A DNA stretch of 8,167 nucleotides from an uncultured beta proteobacterium (lineage in GTDB: Bacteria; Pseudomonadota; Gammaproteobacteria; Burkholderiales; Rhodocyclaceae): assembly GCA_903933395.1 (NCBI GenBank), contig CAIZKA010000464.1:1-8167 (forward strand), in the 5' to 3' direction. Both the position numbers and the translations under genes were made by a program. Positions 1-7,284 of this stretch are shown piece after piece; position 1 is the first letter of the stretch, and each line of letters starts with the position of its first letter. The notes below the pieces were generated by a model, which saw only the letters and a program-made list of their open reading frames with translations, searched no databases and was not told the origin of the DNA.

Positions 1-2192
1 AGTACGCGCAACTCGGCATTAGTGTAGCGCAAGCGGCTGGCGAGCACGCTGGCGATGCCTTCCATCAGCCGCAGGCCGAGCTTCTTGTGCTCATCGGCAA
101 ACTTGTCGAAGGCGCGGCGCGACAGTACATACAGTTCGGTATCGGTGAACGCGACCGCATTGGCCGAGCGCACCTCGCCGTCAAGGAAGGCCATCTCGCC
201 GAAGAAGGCGCCGCGGCCGAAGGTACCGAGGTGGTGCGATTGCCGGTCGGACAGCGGCAACATGATGCGCACCGCGCCGCGCCGTATCAGGAACAGTTCG
301 TCACCGGCTTCGCCGCGCGAGAAGATGGTATCGCCCTTCGCCACGCGGCGCTTCTCCATGCACTGTTCGAGCGCGGCCAGCGTCTGTTCCTTGCGCCCGG
401 CAAACAGCTCGACTTCATGAAGTTCCAGCGCAGCTTCCTCGTCAACCAAACACATGGTTTCGTGGATGATGCGGTCCTCGACCCACTCCAGCGCATCGTC
501 CAGAGAGGGGAACACGCGCACCGGGCTGTCCTGGCGGATCAGCCCGACCTGGTCGAAGTATTGCTGCATGTCGCGTCCCGAGGGCAGGGTCGCCGGAATT
601 GCGCTGAAGATCAGGAAGCCGCTACGCTCGGCAAGCATGTCCTTGACCTGTTCCAGCAGGTGCGCCGCAGTGACATCGACGGTCTGGATGCGGCGCATGT
701 CGAGGATCAGGAAGTCGCGCGTCTTGAGTTCCGGCTCCATGGAAAGGTAGAGCTGGTCGGCGGTGCCGAAAAACAGGCTGCCCTGCAATTCGATGATCGC
801 CGCCCGATCGCCGTGGGCCGTGAGAATTTCCATTTCCTCGTGGGTGCGGATGCGCTTCGAGAAAGTCTCGTTGCCGAGCAGCTTGCGGCGGATGATGGAA
901 CCGCCGATCTGCTCGCGGATGAACAGCACCACGGCGAGCACGATGCCGATGCCGGATGCCGCGATCAGACTGACCGTCAGGGCCGTACCGACCACGGCGA
1001 CAATTACGACAAAATCAAGGATGGTCGAGCGCGATTTCAGGTAATGGAGGCTGTTGCGATCGATCATGCGCACGCCGATCACGATCAGGATGCCGGCCAG
1101 CCCGGCCACCGGAATCCAGGCGATGAAGTTCGCCAGCAGCAGGAAGGCGACCAGTGTCAGTACGCCCTCGACCAGACCGGAGAAGCGGCTGCTGGCACCG
1201 CCGGAAATATTCACCAGCGTCGCGCCCATGGTGCCGGCGCCCGGAATGCCGCCGATGGCGCCCGACGCCAGATTGCCGAGGCCCTGGCCGATCAGTTCGC
1301 GGTTCGAATCGTGGCGCGAACGGGTCATTGCATCGAGCACCACGCAGGTTTTCAGCGTGTCGATAGACAGCAGCACGGCCAGGGTCAGTGCCGGCATCAC
1401 CAGCAGTTGCAACTGCTGCAGGCTGACATCGGAAATCGCCGTCCAGCGTCCGGACAGGCCGGCGAAGAAACTGCCGCCACCGCCGCCGTCGAGGGCGCCG
1501 ACCACCAGCGTATTGGCCTGCAGGCTCAGCAGCGCGGGATCCAGCAGGCCAAGACCGGAGTAGGCGGCAATGCCTGCCACCAGGCCGAGTACCGCGCCCG
1601 GCACCGCTTTTATCAGCCGCGGTGCCCCCAGCATCACGATGATGGTCACCACGCCGACAACAATGCCCTGCCAGCGCCATTGATCGGGCGCGGCCAGCGC
1701 CGCCCAGAAGTGCAAGCCCTTGGGTGTGCCCAGCAGTTTCGGCACCTGGCTGCCGATGATGATCAGCCCGACCCCGGACAGATAGCCACTGACAACGGTG
1801 TAGGGCATGTACTTGATCAGGCGCCCCAGGCGCAGCAGGCCGAAAGCCACCTGCATCGAGCCGGCAAGCAAACCGAGCAGGGTCAGCAGCAGCAGTATCG
1901 TATCCACCGGCGCACCACTATGCATGGCCTCGATGGCAAAGGCGGAGACCACCGCCGCGGCCGGGGCGCAGGGCGCCGAAATCAGTCGATTGGTACCGCC
2001 GAAGGTCGACGCCACAATCCCGATCGCGGTGGCGCCGAGGATGCCTGCCAGCGCGCCGAGCGCGACGTGGGCCGTACCCAGGACCGAATAAATGGTCACG
2101 CCGAAAGCTATGGCCGAGGGCAAAGCCACCAGCATGGCGGCAAATCCGCCCCAGAAATCACCAGCGGGATTTTCCAGCTTTGGCAGTTTCAT
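1..2192 (-). CDS. SulP anion transporter fused to STAS and cyclic-nucleotide-binding domains (C-terminus cut off by window edge)
   Basis: The reverse strand is open from an ATG at 2192-2190 to the left edge, giving about 730 residues without a stop. Residues ~10-435 are a series of hydrophobic segments with a SulP-like start (ALPSAIAFG) and Gly/Ala-rich transport core. A STAS domain follows from ~454, with its conserved strand-loop DMRRIQTVDVTA at 498-509. A cNMP-binding domain fills ~590-715: GDELF at 630-634 and the phosphate-binding cassette FGEMAFLDGEVRSA at 664-677, including Glu666 and Arg675. SulP proteins move sulfate, bicarbonate, dicarboxylates or other anions across the inner membrane; the substrate here cannot be told from sequence. 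In the STAS loop, the position of the phosphorylated Ser of SpoIIAA-type domains appears to be Val507. The start has no strong Shine-Dalgarno sequence, but no other in-frame ATG lies nearby. Family members with this architecture are roughly this long, so probably few residues are missing. The domain calls are firm; regulation by cAMP or another nucleotide is inferred. Confidence 0.93.
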   Translation of the reverse strand, partial: MKLPKLENPAGDFWGGFAAMLVALPSAIAFGVTIYSVLGTAHVALGALAGILGATAIGIVASTFGGTNRLISAPCAPAAAVVSAFAIEAMHSGAPVDTILLLLTLLGLLAGSMQVAFGLLRLGRLIKYMPYTVVSGYLSGVGLIIIGSQVPKLLGTPKGLHFWAALAAPDQWRWQGIVVGVVTIIVMLGAPRLIKAVPGAVLGLVAGIAAYSGLGLLDPALLSLQANTLVVGALDGGGGGSFFAGLSGRWTAISDVSLQQLQLLVMPALTLAVLLSIDTLKTCVVLDAMTRSRHDSNRELIGQGLGNLASGAIGGIPGAGTMGATLVNISGGASSRFSGLVEGVLTLVAFLLLANFIAWIPVAGLAGILIVIGVRMIDRNSLHYLKSRSTILDFVVIVAVVGTALTVSLIAASGIGIVLAVVLFIREQIGGSIIRRKLLGNETFSKRIRTHEEMEILTAHGDRAAIIELQGSLFFGTADQLYLSMEPELKTRDFLILDMRRIQTVDVTAAHLLEQVKDMLAERSGFLIFSAIPATLPSGRDMQQYFDQVGLIRQDSPVRVFPSLDDALEWVEDRIIHETMCLVDEEAALELHEVELFAGRKEQTLAALEQCMEKRRVAKGDTIFSRGEAGDELFLIRRGAVRIMLPLSDRQSHHLGTFGRGAFFGEMAFLDGEVRSANAVAFTDTELYVLSRRAFDKFADEHKKLGLRLMEGIASVLASRLRYTNAELRV

Positions 2193-2223
2193 GTTCCATC
2201 GATACCAGGAGGGATATAAGGAC

Positions 2224-2251
2224 AGTATAAATCCCGTACGCGGCACCGCAA
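2224..2251 (-). promoter_or_regulatory. Candidate sigma-70 promoter for the SulP gene
   Basis: Read on the minus strand, a TTGCGG box (2251-2246) and a TATACT box (2229-2224) are separated by 16 bases. Transcription would begin near 2217, leaving a leader of about 25 bases before the ATG at 2192. This is a motif match by eye in a 140-bp divergent intergenic region. I saw no equally good box pair for the plus-strand transporter operon in the same gap, apart from isolated TATAAA-like strings without a partner. Confidence 0.42.
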
Positions 2252-2319
2252 CATTCCATCAGCGCCTCCCGTCGACTCTCGACTGGCTGTAAGCTTCAAC
2301 TTTCAACAAACAATATCTC

Positions 2320-2326
2320 GGAGGAT
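2320..2326 (+). promoter_or_regulatory. Strong ribosome binding site of the TAXI binding-protein gene
   Basis: GGAGGAT lies six bases before the ATG at 2333. It is the clearest Shine-Dalgarno match in the window and fixes that start. The downstream permease has only a weak G-rich stretch before its GTG start, so the binding protein is expected to be made in excess over the permease, as usual for binding-protein-dependent transporters. Confidence 0.75.
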
Positions 2327-2332
2327 GTCCCC

Positions 2333-3280
2333 ATGAAGCAAGTTCGCACCCTGTTGCTCGCCGCGTTCACGCTGGCCGTCGCCGCCACGGCCCATGCTCA
2401 GGAATTCGTCACGGTCCTCACCGGCGGCACCTCAGGCGTCTACTACCCGATGGGCGTCGCCCTCTCGCAGATCTACGGCAAAGCCATGCCCGGCGCCAAG
2501 ACTTCGGCCCAGGTCACCAAGGCCAGCGTGGAGAACCTCAACCTGCTGCAAGCGGGGCGCGGCGAAATTGCCTTCACTCTCGGCGATTCGCTGTCAGATG
2601 CATGGAAGGGTGACGAGGAGGCCGGTTTCAAGACGCCGCTGAAAAAGCTGCGTACCATCGCGGCGATTTATCCCAATTACATCCAGATCGTCGCCAACGC
2701 CGACTCCGGCATCAAGACCCTGGCCGACCTCAAGGGCAAGCGCATCGCCGTCGGCGCACCGAAGTCCGGCACAGAACTCAACGCCCGGGCCATTTTCAAG
2801 GGCGCAGGCATGAGCTACAAGGATTTCGCCAAGGTCGAATACCTGCCCTTCGGCGAATCGGTGGAGCTGATGAAGAACCGCCAGCTCGACGCCACGCTGA
2901 TTTCCGCGGGTCTCGGCGTCGCCGCCATCCGCGACCTCGCCACGTCGGTCAAGATCGTCATCGTGTCGGTGCCCGCCGACGTCGTGGCGAAGATCGGCGA
3001 AGCCGCCTACCAGGCCGGCACCGTTCCGGCCAACACCTACAACGGCCAGACCGACGCCGTGACCACCGTGGCGATCCAGAACTTCCTGGTCAGCCACGAG
3101 GGCGTATCGACCGATGCCGGCTACAAGATGACCAAGGCGATCTTCGACAACCTGCCCGACCTGCAGGCGGCCCACGCTGCGGCCAAGGCGATCTCCCGCG
3201 AGAACGCCGCCAAGGCGCCGCCGGCACCGCTGCATGCGGGCGCGGAGAAGTACTACAAGGAAATCGGGCTGATCAAGTAA
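2333..3280 (+). CDS. TRAP transporter solute-binding protein, TAXI family
   Basis: A 315-residue periplasmic protein, full length for the TAXI family. Residues 1-22 form a signal peptide: Lys2 and Arg5, a hydrophobic core, then AHA at 20-22 with cleavage before Gln23. The mature protein opens with the family's characteristic FVTVLTGGTSGVYYPMG block (25-41), followed by a substrate-recognition lobe typical of the fold (ADLKGKRIAVGAPKSGTE in the first half). TAXI proteins bind small carboxylates or amino acids, such as glutamate, and deliver them to a TRAP membrane unit; the ligand here is unknown. The gene is the first of a tightly packed chain and lies 12 bases before the permease gene. A good ribosome binding site supports the ATG. 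Nothing looks truncated or out of place. Confidence 0.95.
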   Translation: MKQVRTLLLAAFTLAVAATAHAQEFVTVLTGGTSGVYYPMGVALSQIYGKAMPGAKTSAQVTKASVENLNLLQAGRGEIAFTLGDSLSDAWKGDEEAGFKTPLKKLRTIAAIYPNYIQIVANADSGIKTLADLKGKRIAVGAPKSGTELNARAIFKGAGMSYKDFAKVEYLPFGESVELMKNRQLDATLISAGLGVAAIRDLATSVKIVIVSVPADVVAKIGEAAYQAGTVPANTYNGQTDAVTTVAIQNFLVSHEGVSTDAGYKMTKAIFDNLPDLQAAHAAAKAISRENAAKAPPAPLHAGAEKYYKEIGLIK

Positions 3281-3292
3281 GCGGGGCCTGAC

Positions 3293-5416
3293 GTGCAGCT
3301 CCAAGCGGTCGCCCCTGACCACGGTCAGGAAGAGTTCTCCGAGCACGGCGTGCAGCGCCGGCTCGGGGGCGGCTGGCTGACGATTCTCAATACCATCGCG
3401 CTGACCTTCTCCACTTACCAGCTGGTCGTCGCCGCGTTTCATCCGCTCTCCAGCCTGGTGATACGCAGCCTGCACGTCGGTTTCCTGCTCTGCATCACTT
3501 TCATCCTCTACCCGGCCTTCAAGAGCGGCGGCAAACTTTCGAAAGTCGGCGTTGGCGATACGGTGCTGGCTTTCGGTGCGCTGGCCTTGTCGACCTACCA
3601 CTGGGTATTCGAGGCCGACCTGATCCAGCGCTCGGGCGATCCGAGCGGCGTCGACCTCTTCGTCGGCACTGCGCTGGTGATCCTCACCTTCGAGGCGGCG
3701 CGGCGCATCCTCGGACTGGCCCTGCCCATCATCTGCGGTGCGTTCCTGCTGTATGGCCTGTTCGGGCATTGGCTGCCCGGCGACCTCGGCCATCGCGCCT
3801 ACGGCTTCGACCAGATCATCAACCACATGGCGCTCGGCACCGAAGGCATCTTCGGCATCCCGACGCTGGTCTCGGCGACCTACATCTTCCTCTTCATCCT
3901 GTTCGGATCCTTCCTCGAACACGCCGGGATGATCAACCTGTTCAACTCGCTGGCACTTGGCTTCGTCGGCCACACCAAAGGCGGTCCGGCCAAGGTTGCG
4001 GTAATTTCCTCGGGCCTCATGGGCACCATCTCCGGCTCGGGCGTGGCCAACGTGCTGACCACCGGACAGTTCACCATTCCACTGATGAAGAAGTTCGGCT
4101 ATTCCGGCGTCTTCGCCGGCGCGGTGGAAGCCACTTCCTCGATGGGCGGCCAGATCATGCCGCCGGTGATGGGCGCGGTGGCCTTCATCATGGCCGAGAA
4201 CATCAACGTGCCCTACTCGGAGATCGTCAAGGCGGCGGCGATCCCGGCCATCCTCTATTACGTCACCGCCTTCTGGATGGTGCACCTGGAAGCGGGACGC
4301 AAGAACCTGACCGGCCTGCCCAAGGAGGAGTGTCCCAATCCCTGGCACGCCATGCGCGACAACTGGTACCTGCTGCTGCCGCTGGTGGTGCTGGTATGGA
4401 CCCTGTTCAACGGTTTCACGCCGATGTTCGCCGGCATGATCGGGCTGGTGCTTACCGCCGTCCTGATCCTTGGCGCCGCCATCGCGGCACGCGTCTCCAG
4501 CACAGCATTCCGCTGCGTATTCTGGCTGGCGCTGGGGCTCATCGCCGCCGTCTTCGTCAAGAACATGGAAACTTGGGGCGTCTATCCGCTGCTGGCGCTT
4601 ATCGCCGCGCTGGTGGCGCAGACCTTCGCCATCAAAGGCGGCATGAAGACCTTGCACCTGCTCAAGATGAGCCTGGTCGAGGGCGCCCAGCAGGCGCTGC
4701 CGGTGGGCGTCGCCTGCGCCATCGTCGGTGTCATCATCGGCGTGCTGACTCTGACCGGTGCCGCATCGAGCTTCGCCGGCTTCATCCTCAGCGTCGGCGA
4801 GAAGAGCCTTTTCCTCTCCCTGGTGCTGACCATGCTGGTCTGCCTGGTACTCGGCATGGGCATTCCGACCATCCCGAATTACATCATCACCAGTTCCATC
4901 GCGGCGCCGGCCCTGCTCAAGCTCGGCGTGCCGCTGATCGTCAGCCACATGTTCGTCTTTTACTTCGGCATCATGGCCGACCTGACGCCGCCGGTGGCAC
5001 TGGCCGCCTTCGCCGCCGCTTCGATCGCCAAGGAATCGGCGATGTGGATCGGCATCAAGGCGGTACAGATCGCCATCGCCGGCTTCGTCATCCCCTACAT
5101 GGCTGTGTATACCCCAGCGCTGATGCTGCAGGGCGATTGGACGTTCGCTGCCGTCGCCTACATCGTGTTCAAGGCGGTGGTGTCGATCATGCTGTGGGGT
5201 GCGGCAGCGATCGGCTTCCTGACCGGCCCGCTCAATATGGCCGAGCGCATCTTTGCCGCCGCTGCGGCCTTCATGCTGGTAGCGGCGATTCCGCTCACCG
5301 ACGAAATCGGCTTCGTCATGAGCGCGGCTTTCGTCGTCTGGCACATTATTCGCAGACGGCGCGCGGATCGCCGTCCCGCCAGCGCCAGCGCGGTGCGTCC
5401 CGACGGGAACTCCTGA
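3293..5416 (+). CDS. TRAP transporter fused permease (DctQ-DctM type)
   Basis: A 707-residue inner-membrane protein in which the small DctQ-like and large DctM-like subunits are fused, as is usual beside TAXI binding proteins. The N-terminal ~190 residues contain several membrane segments (small-subunit part). The DctM-like part has two inverted-topology signature stretches: SGSGVANVLTTGQFTIPL beginning at residue 247, and GMGIPTIPNYIITSS beginning at 521, in which IPTIPNY differs from the LPTTANY I associate with the family. A later FYFGIMADLTPPVALAAFA block is also typical. It should use an ion gradient, often Na+, to drive uptake of the solute held by the upstream protein. The chosen start is GTG at 3293, 12 bases after the binding-protein stop, with only a weak G-rich ribosome site. 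The C-terminus ends in a basic cytoplasmic tail (RRRRADRR). Its stop shares a base with the next gene's ATG. Confidence 0.94.
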   Translation: MQLQAVAPDHGQEEFSEHGVQRRLGGGWLTILNTIALTFSTYQLVVAAFHPLSSLVIRSLHVGFLLCITFILYPAFKSGGKLSKVGVGDTVLAFGALALSTYHWVFEADLIQRSGDPSGVDLFVGTALVILTFEAARRILGLALPIICGAFLLYGLFGHWLPGDLGHRAYGFDQIINHMALGTEGIFGIPTLVSATYIFLFILFGSFLEHAGMINLFNSLALGFVGHTKGGPAKVAVISSGLMGTISGSGVANVLTTGQFTIPLMKKFGYSGVFAGAVEATSSMGGQIMPPVMGAVAFIMAENINVPYSEIVKAAAIPAILYYVTAFWMVHLEAGRKNLTGLPKEECPNPWHAMRDNWYLLLPLVVLVWTLFNGFTPMFAGMIGLVLTAVLILGAAIAARVSSTAFRCVFWLALGLIAAVFVKNMETWGVYPLLALIAALVAQTFAIKGGMKTLHLLKMSLVEGAQQALPVGVACAIVGVIIGVLTLTGAASSFAGFILSVGEKSLFLSLVLTMLVCLVLGMGIPTIPNYIITSSIAAPALLKLGVPLIVSHMFVFYFGIMADLTPPVALAAFAAASIAKESAMWIGIKAVQIAIAGFVIPYMAVYTPALMLQGDWTFAAVAYIVFKAVVSIMLWGAAAIGFLTGPLNMAERIFAAAAAFMLVAAIPLTDEIGFVMSAAFVVWHIIRRRRADRRPASASAVRPDGNS

Positions 5417-5787
5417 TGCTCTGCCTCGCAGCGGGCGCGGTCAGCACCGTGCTCGCCATCGAGAGCTTCACCCTGACCTGGATCCATTCGATAGAGAAGA
5501 TCCGCTGGGAGGAGGACTGGCGCATCGCCGGCCACGCCCTGATCATCGACGAAGCGCGCATCCGCGGCAGCGGCGCCGGCATGGAGCCGCCTGCCGGCAG
5601 CGTACTCAAGAACGGCGTCTGGCATTACCGCCCCGCCTTGCCGCCGCAGGCCGTGCTGCGCATCACCCATTCACCGCATGCCGCCGGCTACACGCTATGC
5701 ACGGCCGCGGTGTGTCAGCCGCTTGCCGATCTGCTGCCGGGCATCGACAATAATGTCGTGATCGAAATCAGGGAGTGCCCGCCATGA
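5416..5787 (+). CDS. DUF1850 protein, TRAP-transporter companion
   Basis: A 123-residue protein of the DUF1850 family, which recurs beside TAXI-type TRAP genes and whose function is unknown. Conserved features are visible: W22-x-HS-x-EK with W31-E-E-x-W35, the GSGAGMEPP block at 51-59, a NGVWHYRP stretch at 66-73, a THSPHAAGYTLC segment and CQPL at 100-103. Cys95 and Cys100 could form a disulphide if the protein is exported. The ATG at 5416 overlaps the permease stop by one base, with GGGAA six bases upstream. Residues 1-15 are hydrophobic and could act as a short signal or anchor, but no positive charge precedes them, which is odd for a signal peptide. No ATG, GTG or TTG was found in frame just upstream that would add the Arg-Arg pair encoded there. 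Family assignment is strong; localisation is inferred. Confidence 0.88.
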   Translation: MLCLAAGAVSTVLAIESFTLTWIHSIEKIRWEEDWRIAGHALIIDEARIRGSGAGMEPPAGSVLKNGVWHYRPALPPQAVLRITHSPHAAGYTLCTAAVCQPLADLLPGIDNNVVIEIRECPP

Positions 5788-6248
5788 AGCCCTACGCCGC
5801 CATCCTGTCCGCACCCGGTTTCAGCATCGGCATCGAATGCAATGCCGACGAGATCACCGGCATCGACTATCTGGAGCTGCAGTCCGAAGTCGCGCCTACA
5901 ACGCCGCTGGCGCAGGAAGCCGTGCGCCAGTTGCACGCCTGGCTGAAGGATCCCCGCTTCGAATTCGGCCTGCCGCTGGCGCCGGCCGGCACGCATTTCC
6001 AGCGCCGGGTATGGAACGCAGTCGCCGCAATTCCTCCCGGCCGGACCATGAGCTACGGCGAAGTCGCCTCCGCGATCCACAGCGGTCCGCGCGCGGTGGG
6101 CAACGCCTGCGGCGCCAATCCCTATCCGGTCGTCGTACCCTGCCATCGCGTCGTCGCGGCGAACCAGGGGCTGGGCGGCTTCGCCCGTCAGCGAGGAGGT
6201 TTTCTGCTCGACGTAAAGAGATGGCTGCTCCAGCATGAAAGAATCTGA
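5784..6248 (+). CDS. ogt: Methylated-DNA--protein-cysteine S-methyltransferase (Ogt/MGMT type)
   Basis: A 154-residue suicide repair protein that moves alkyl groups from O6-alkylguanine (and O4-alkylthymine) in DNA to its own cysteine. The active-site motif VVPCHRVV places the acceptor at Cys120. Counting back, Arg103 in PRAVGNA matches the arginine finger and Asn112 the hinge asparagine; both keep the same distance from the cysteine as in human MGMT (17 and 8 residues). SYGEVA around Tyr91 is the expected DNA-binding turn. There is no AraC-type or Ada N-domain, so it is a stand-alone Ogt. The ATG at 5784 overlaps the previous stop as ATGA and has AGGGAG eight bases before it; a GTG at 5775 in the same frame would lie on top of that site and is less likely. 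The last 14 bases overlap xerD. Activity is expected to be intact. Confidence 0.93.
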   Translation: MKPYAAILSAPGFSIGIECNADEITGIDYLELQSEVAPTTPLAQEAVRQLHAWLKDPRFEFGLPLAPAGTHFQRRVWNAVAAIPPGRTMSYGEVASAIHSGPRAVGNACGANPYPVVVPCHRVVAANQGLGGFARQRGGFLLDVKRWLLQHERI

Positions 6249-7140
6249 CGCCGCGCTGATCGACGAATTCGCGGACGCCTTGTGGCTGGCCGACGGGCTG
6301 TCGAAGAACACGCTGGCGAGTTACCGCAGCGACCTCGCGCTGTTTTCCAATTGGCTGGAAAACAGCAATGTAACGATAGTCGGCGCCGACGAGACGGCGA
6401 TCAACGGCTATCTCGCCTTCCTGCACGCCCGCCCCGGCGGCATCAAGTCGGCCAGCCAGCGGCGCCTGATGGCGACCTTGCGCCGCTGCTACCGCTGGCT
6501 CCTGGACCAGGGCCGGTTGCAGCATGATCCGCTGCTGAACATCGACAAGCCCGCGACGACTCAGCGTTTTCCGAAGACCCTTTCTGAAAAACAGGTGGAA
6601 GACCTGCTGGGCGCCCCCGAAGTGCAGACCCCGCTCGGACTGCGCGACCGCGCCATGTTCGAACTGCTCTACGCCACGGGGCTGCGCGTCTCGGAACTGA
6701 TCGGCATCCGTCTGTTCGAACTGAGCCTCAACGACAACGTGGTGCGTGTCACGGGCAAAGGTTCGAAGGAGCGCCTGGTGCCGTTGGGACAAGTAGCGGC
6801 CGAATGGCTGCGTCGCTACATCGCGACAGCGCGCGGCGACCTGCTCGCGCAACATGTGTCGGATGCGGTTTTCGTCACCACCCGCGGCAGCGGCATGACG
6901 CGGCAGATGTTCTGGGCCCTGGTCAAGAAATATGCGCTGAAGGCCGGCATTGCGGCGGAGCGCATTTCACCCCACGTGCTGCGCCACGCCTTCGCCACGC
7001 ACCTCCTGAACCACGGCGCCGACCTGCGCGTGGTGCAGTTGCTGCTGGGCCACGCCGACATCTCGACGACGCAGGTGTACACCCACGTCGCCCGCGAGAG
7101 GCTGAAGCAGCTGCATCACCAGCATCACCCGCGCGGCTAG
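6235..7140 (+). CDS. xerD: Site-specific tyrosine recombinase XerD
   Basis: A 301-residue recombinase that, with XerC, resolves chromosome dimers at dif near the division septum under FtsK control. The N-terminal SAM-like core-binding domain covers ~1-100 and begins with a LIDEFADALWLADGLSKNTL stretch close to XerD rather than XerC. The catalytic domain has every expected residue: Arg151 (GLRVSEL), Lys175 (GKGSKER), His247 and Arg250 (HVLRH), His273 (LLGHADIST) and nucleophile Tyr282 (QVYTH). These positions sit exactly three later than in E. coli XerD as I recall them, so this is a chromosomal Xer protein, not a phage or integron integrase. The ATG at 6235 lies 14 bases inside ogt, with a weak ribosome site, so translation is likely coupled to ogt. 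It is the last gene of the plus-strand chain. No dif-like site was recognised nearby. Confidence 0.95.
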   Translation: MKESDAALIDEFADALWLADGLSKNTLASYRSDLALFSNWLENSNVTIVGADETAINGYLAFLHARPGGIKSASQRRLMATLRRCYRWLLDQGRLQHDPLLNIDKPATTQRFPKTLSEKQVEDLLGAPEVQTPLGLRDRAMFELLYATGLRVSELIGIRLFELSLNDNVVRVTGKGSKERLVPLGQVAAEWLRRYIATARGDLLAQHVSDAVFVTTRGSGMTRQMFWALVKKYALKAGIAAERISPHVLRHAFATHLLNHGADLRVVQLLLGHADISTTQVYTHVARERLKQLHHQHHPRG

Positions 7141-7163
7141 TACGAAGGCACACTTATTCGCAA

Positions 7164-7245
7164 CGTCATTCCTGCGAAGGCCGGAATCCAGAGGGCGATG
7201 TAATGCGTTCCAAAGCGCTGGATACCGGCTTTCGCCGGTATGACG
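7164..7245. repeat. Imperfect inverted repeat of the CGTCATTCC intergenic family between convergent genes
   Basis: Two 28-base arms, 7164-7191 and 7218-7245, are inverted copies matching at about 24 of 28 positions, separated by 26 bases. Each arm is itself a small hairpin; the right one is the better, an 8-bp perfect stem (ATACCGGC against GCCGGTAT, 7222-7241) around a TTTC loop. The consensus, close to CGTCATTCCNGCGAAGGCNGGAATCCAG, is a widespread dispersed palindrome in high-GC proteobacteria; its accidental translations such as TGESRYP and LDSGLRRND often pollute protein databases. It lies between the ends of xerD and the DUF1223 gene and could fold in RNA from either direction, but no run of T follows, so a terminator role is only possible. 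The arm differences suggest an old copy. Confidence 0.85.
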
Positions 7246-7284
7246 ATCCATTGACCGTCACTCCGCAATTATGGTGCCGCCCTC

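Noticed and set aside
2158..2199. Short minus-strand frame from an ATG at 2199, upstream of the SulP start
   Set aside because: It hits a stop after 13 codons within the SulP coding region. A tiny leader peptide cannot be excluded, but there is no ribosome site or motif to support it.
87..2219. A 710-codon plus-strand open frame opposite the SulP gene
   Set aside because: Its translation is rich in Gln, His, Asp, Arg and Ala without any family signature, as expected from the antisense of a high-GC membrane-protein gene. The minus strand gives a clear three-domain protein.
2226..2231. TATAAA on the plus strand as a -10 box for the TRAP operon
   Set aside because: The sequence 17 bases upstream (TACCAG) is not a -35 match, and the same bases form a better box on the minus strand.
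2594..5344. A 916-codon minus-strand open frame opposite the TRAP genes
   Set aside because: It spans two convincing genes on the other strand, crosses their junction, and translates to low-complexity charged sequence with no recognisable domain. It is a codon-bias shadow.
3769..5415. A long plus-strand frame inside the permease that runs straight into the DUF1850 gene
   Set aside because: Before 5416 the translation is Arg/His-rich and meaningless, whereas the permease frame is clear. Only the part from the ATG at 5416 is a real gene.
5775..5783. Alternative GTG start for ogt, adding three residues
   Set aside because: It would overlap the AGGGAG ribosome site that is well spaced for the ATG at 5784, and the ATGA stop-start overlap is a common coupling arrangement.
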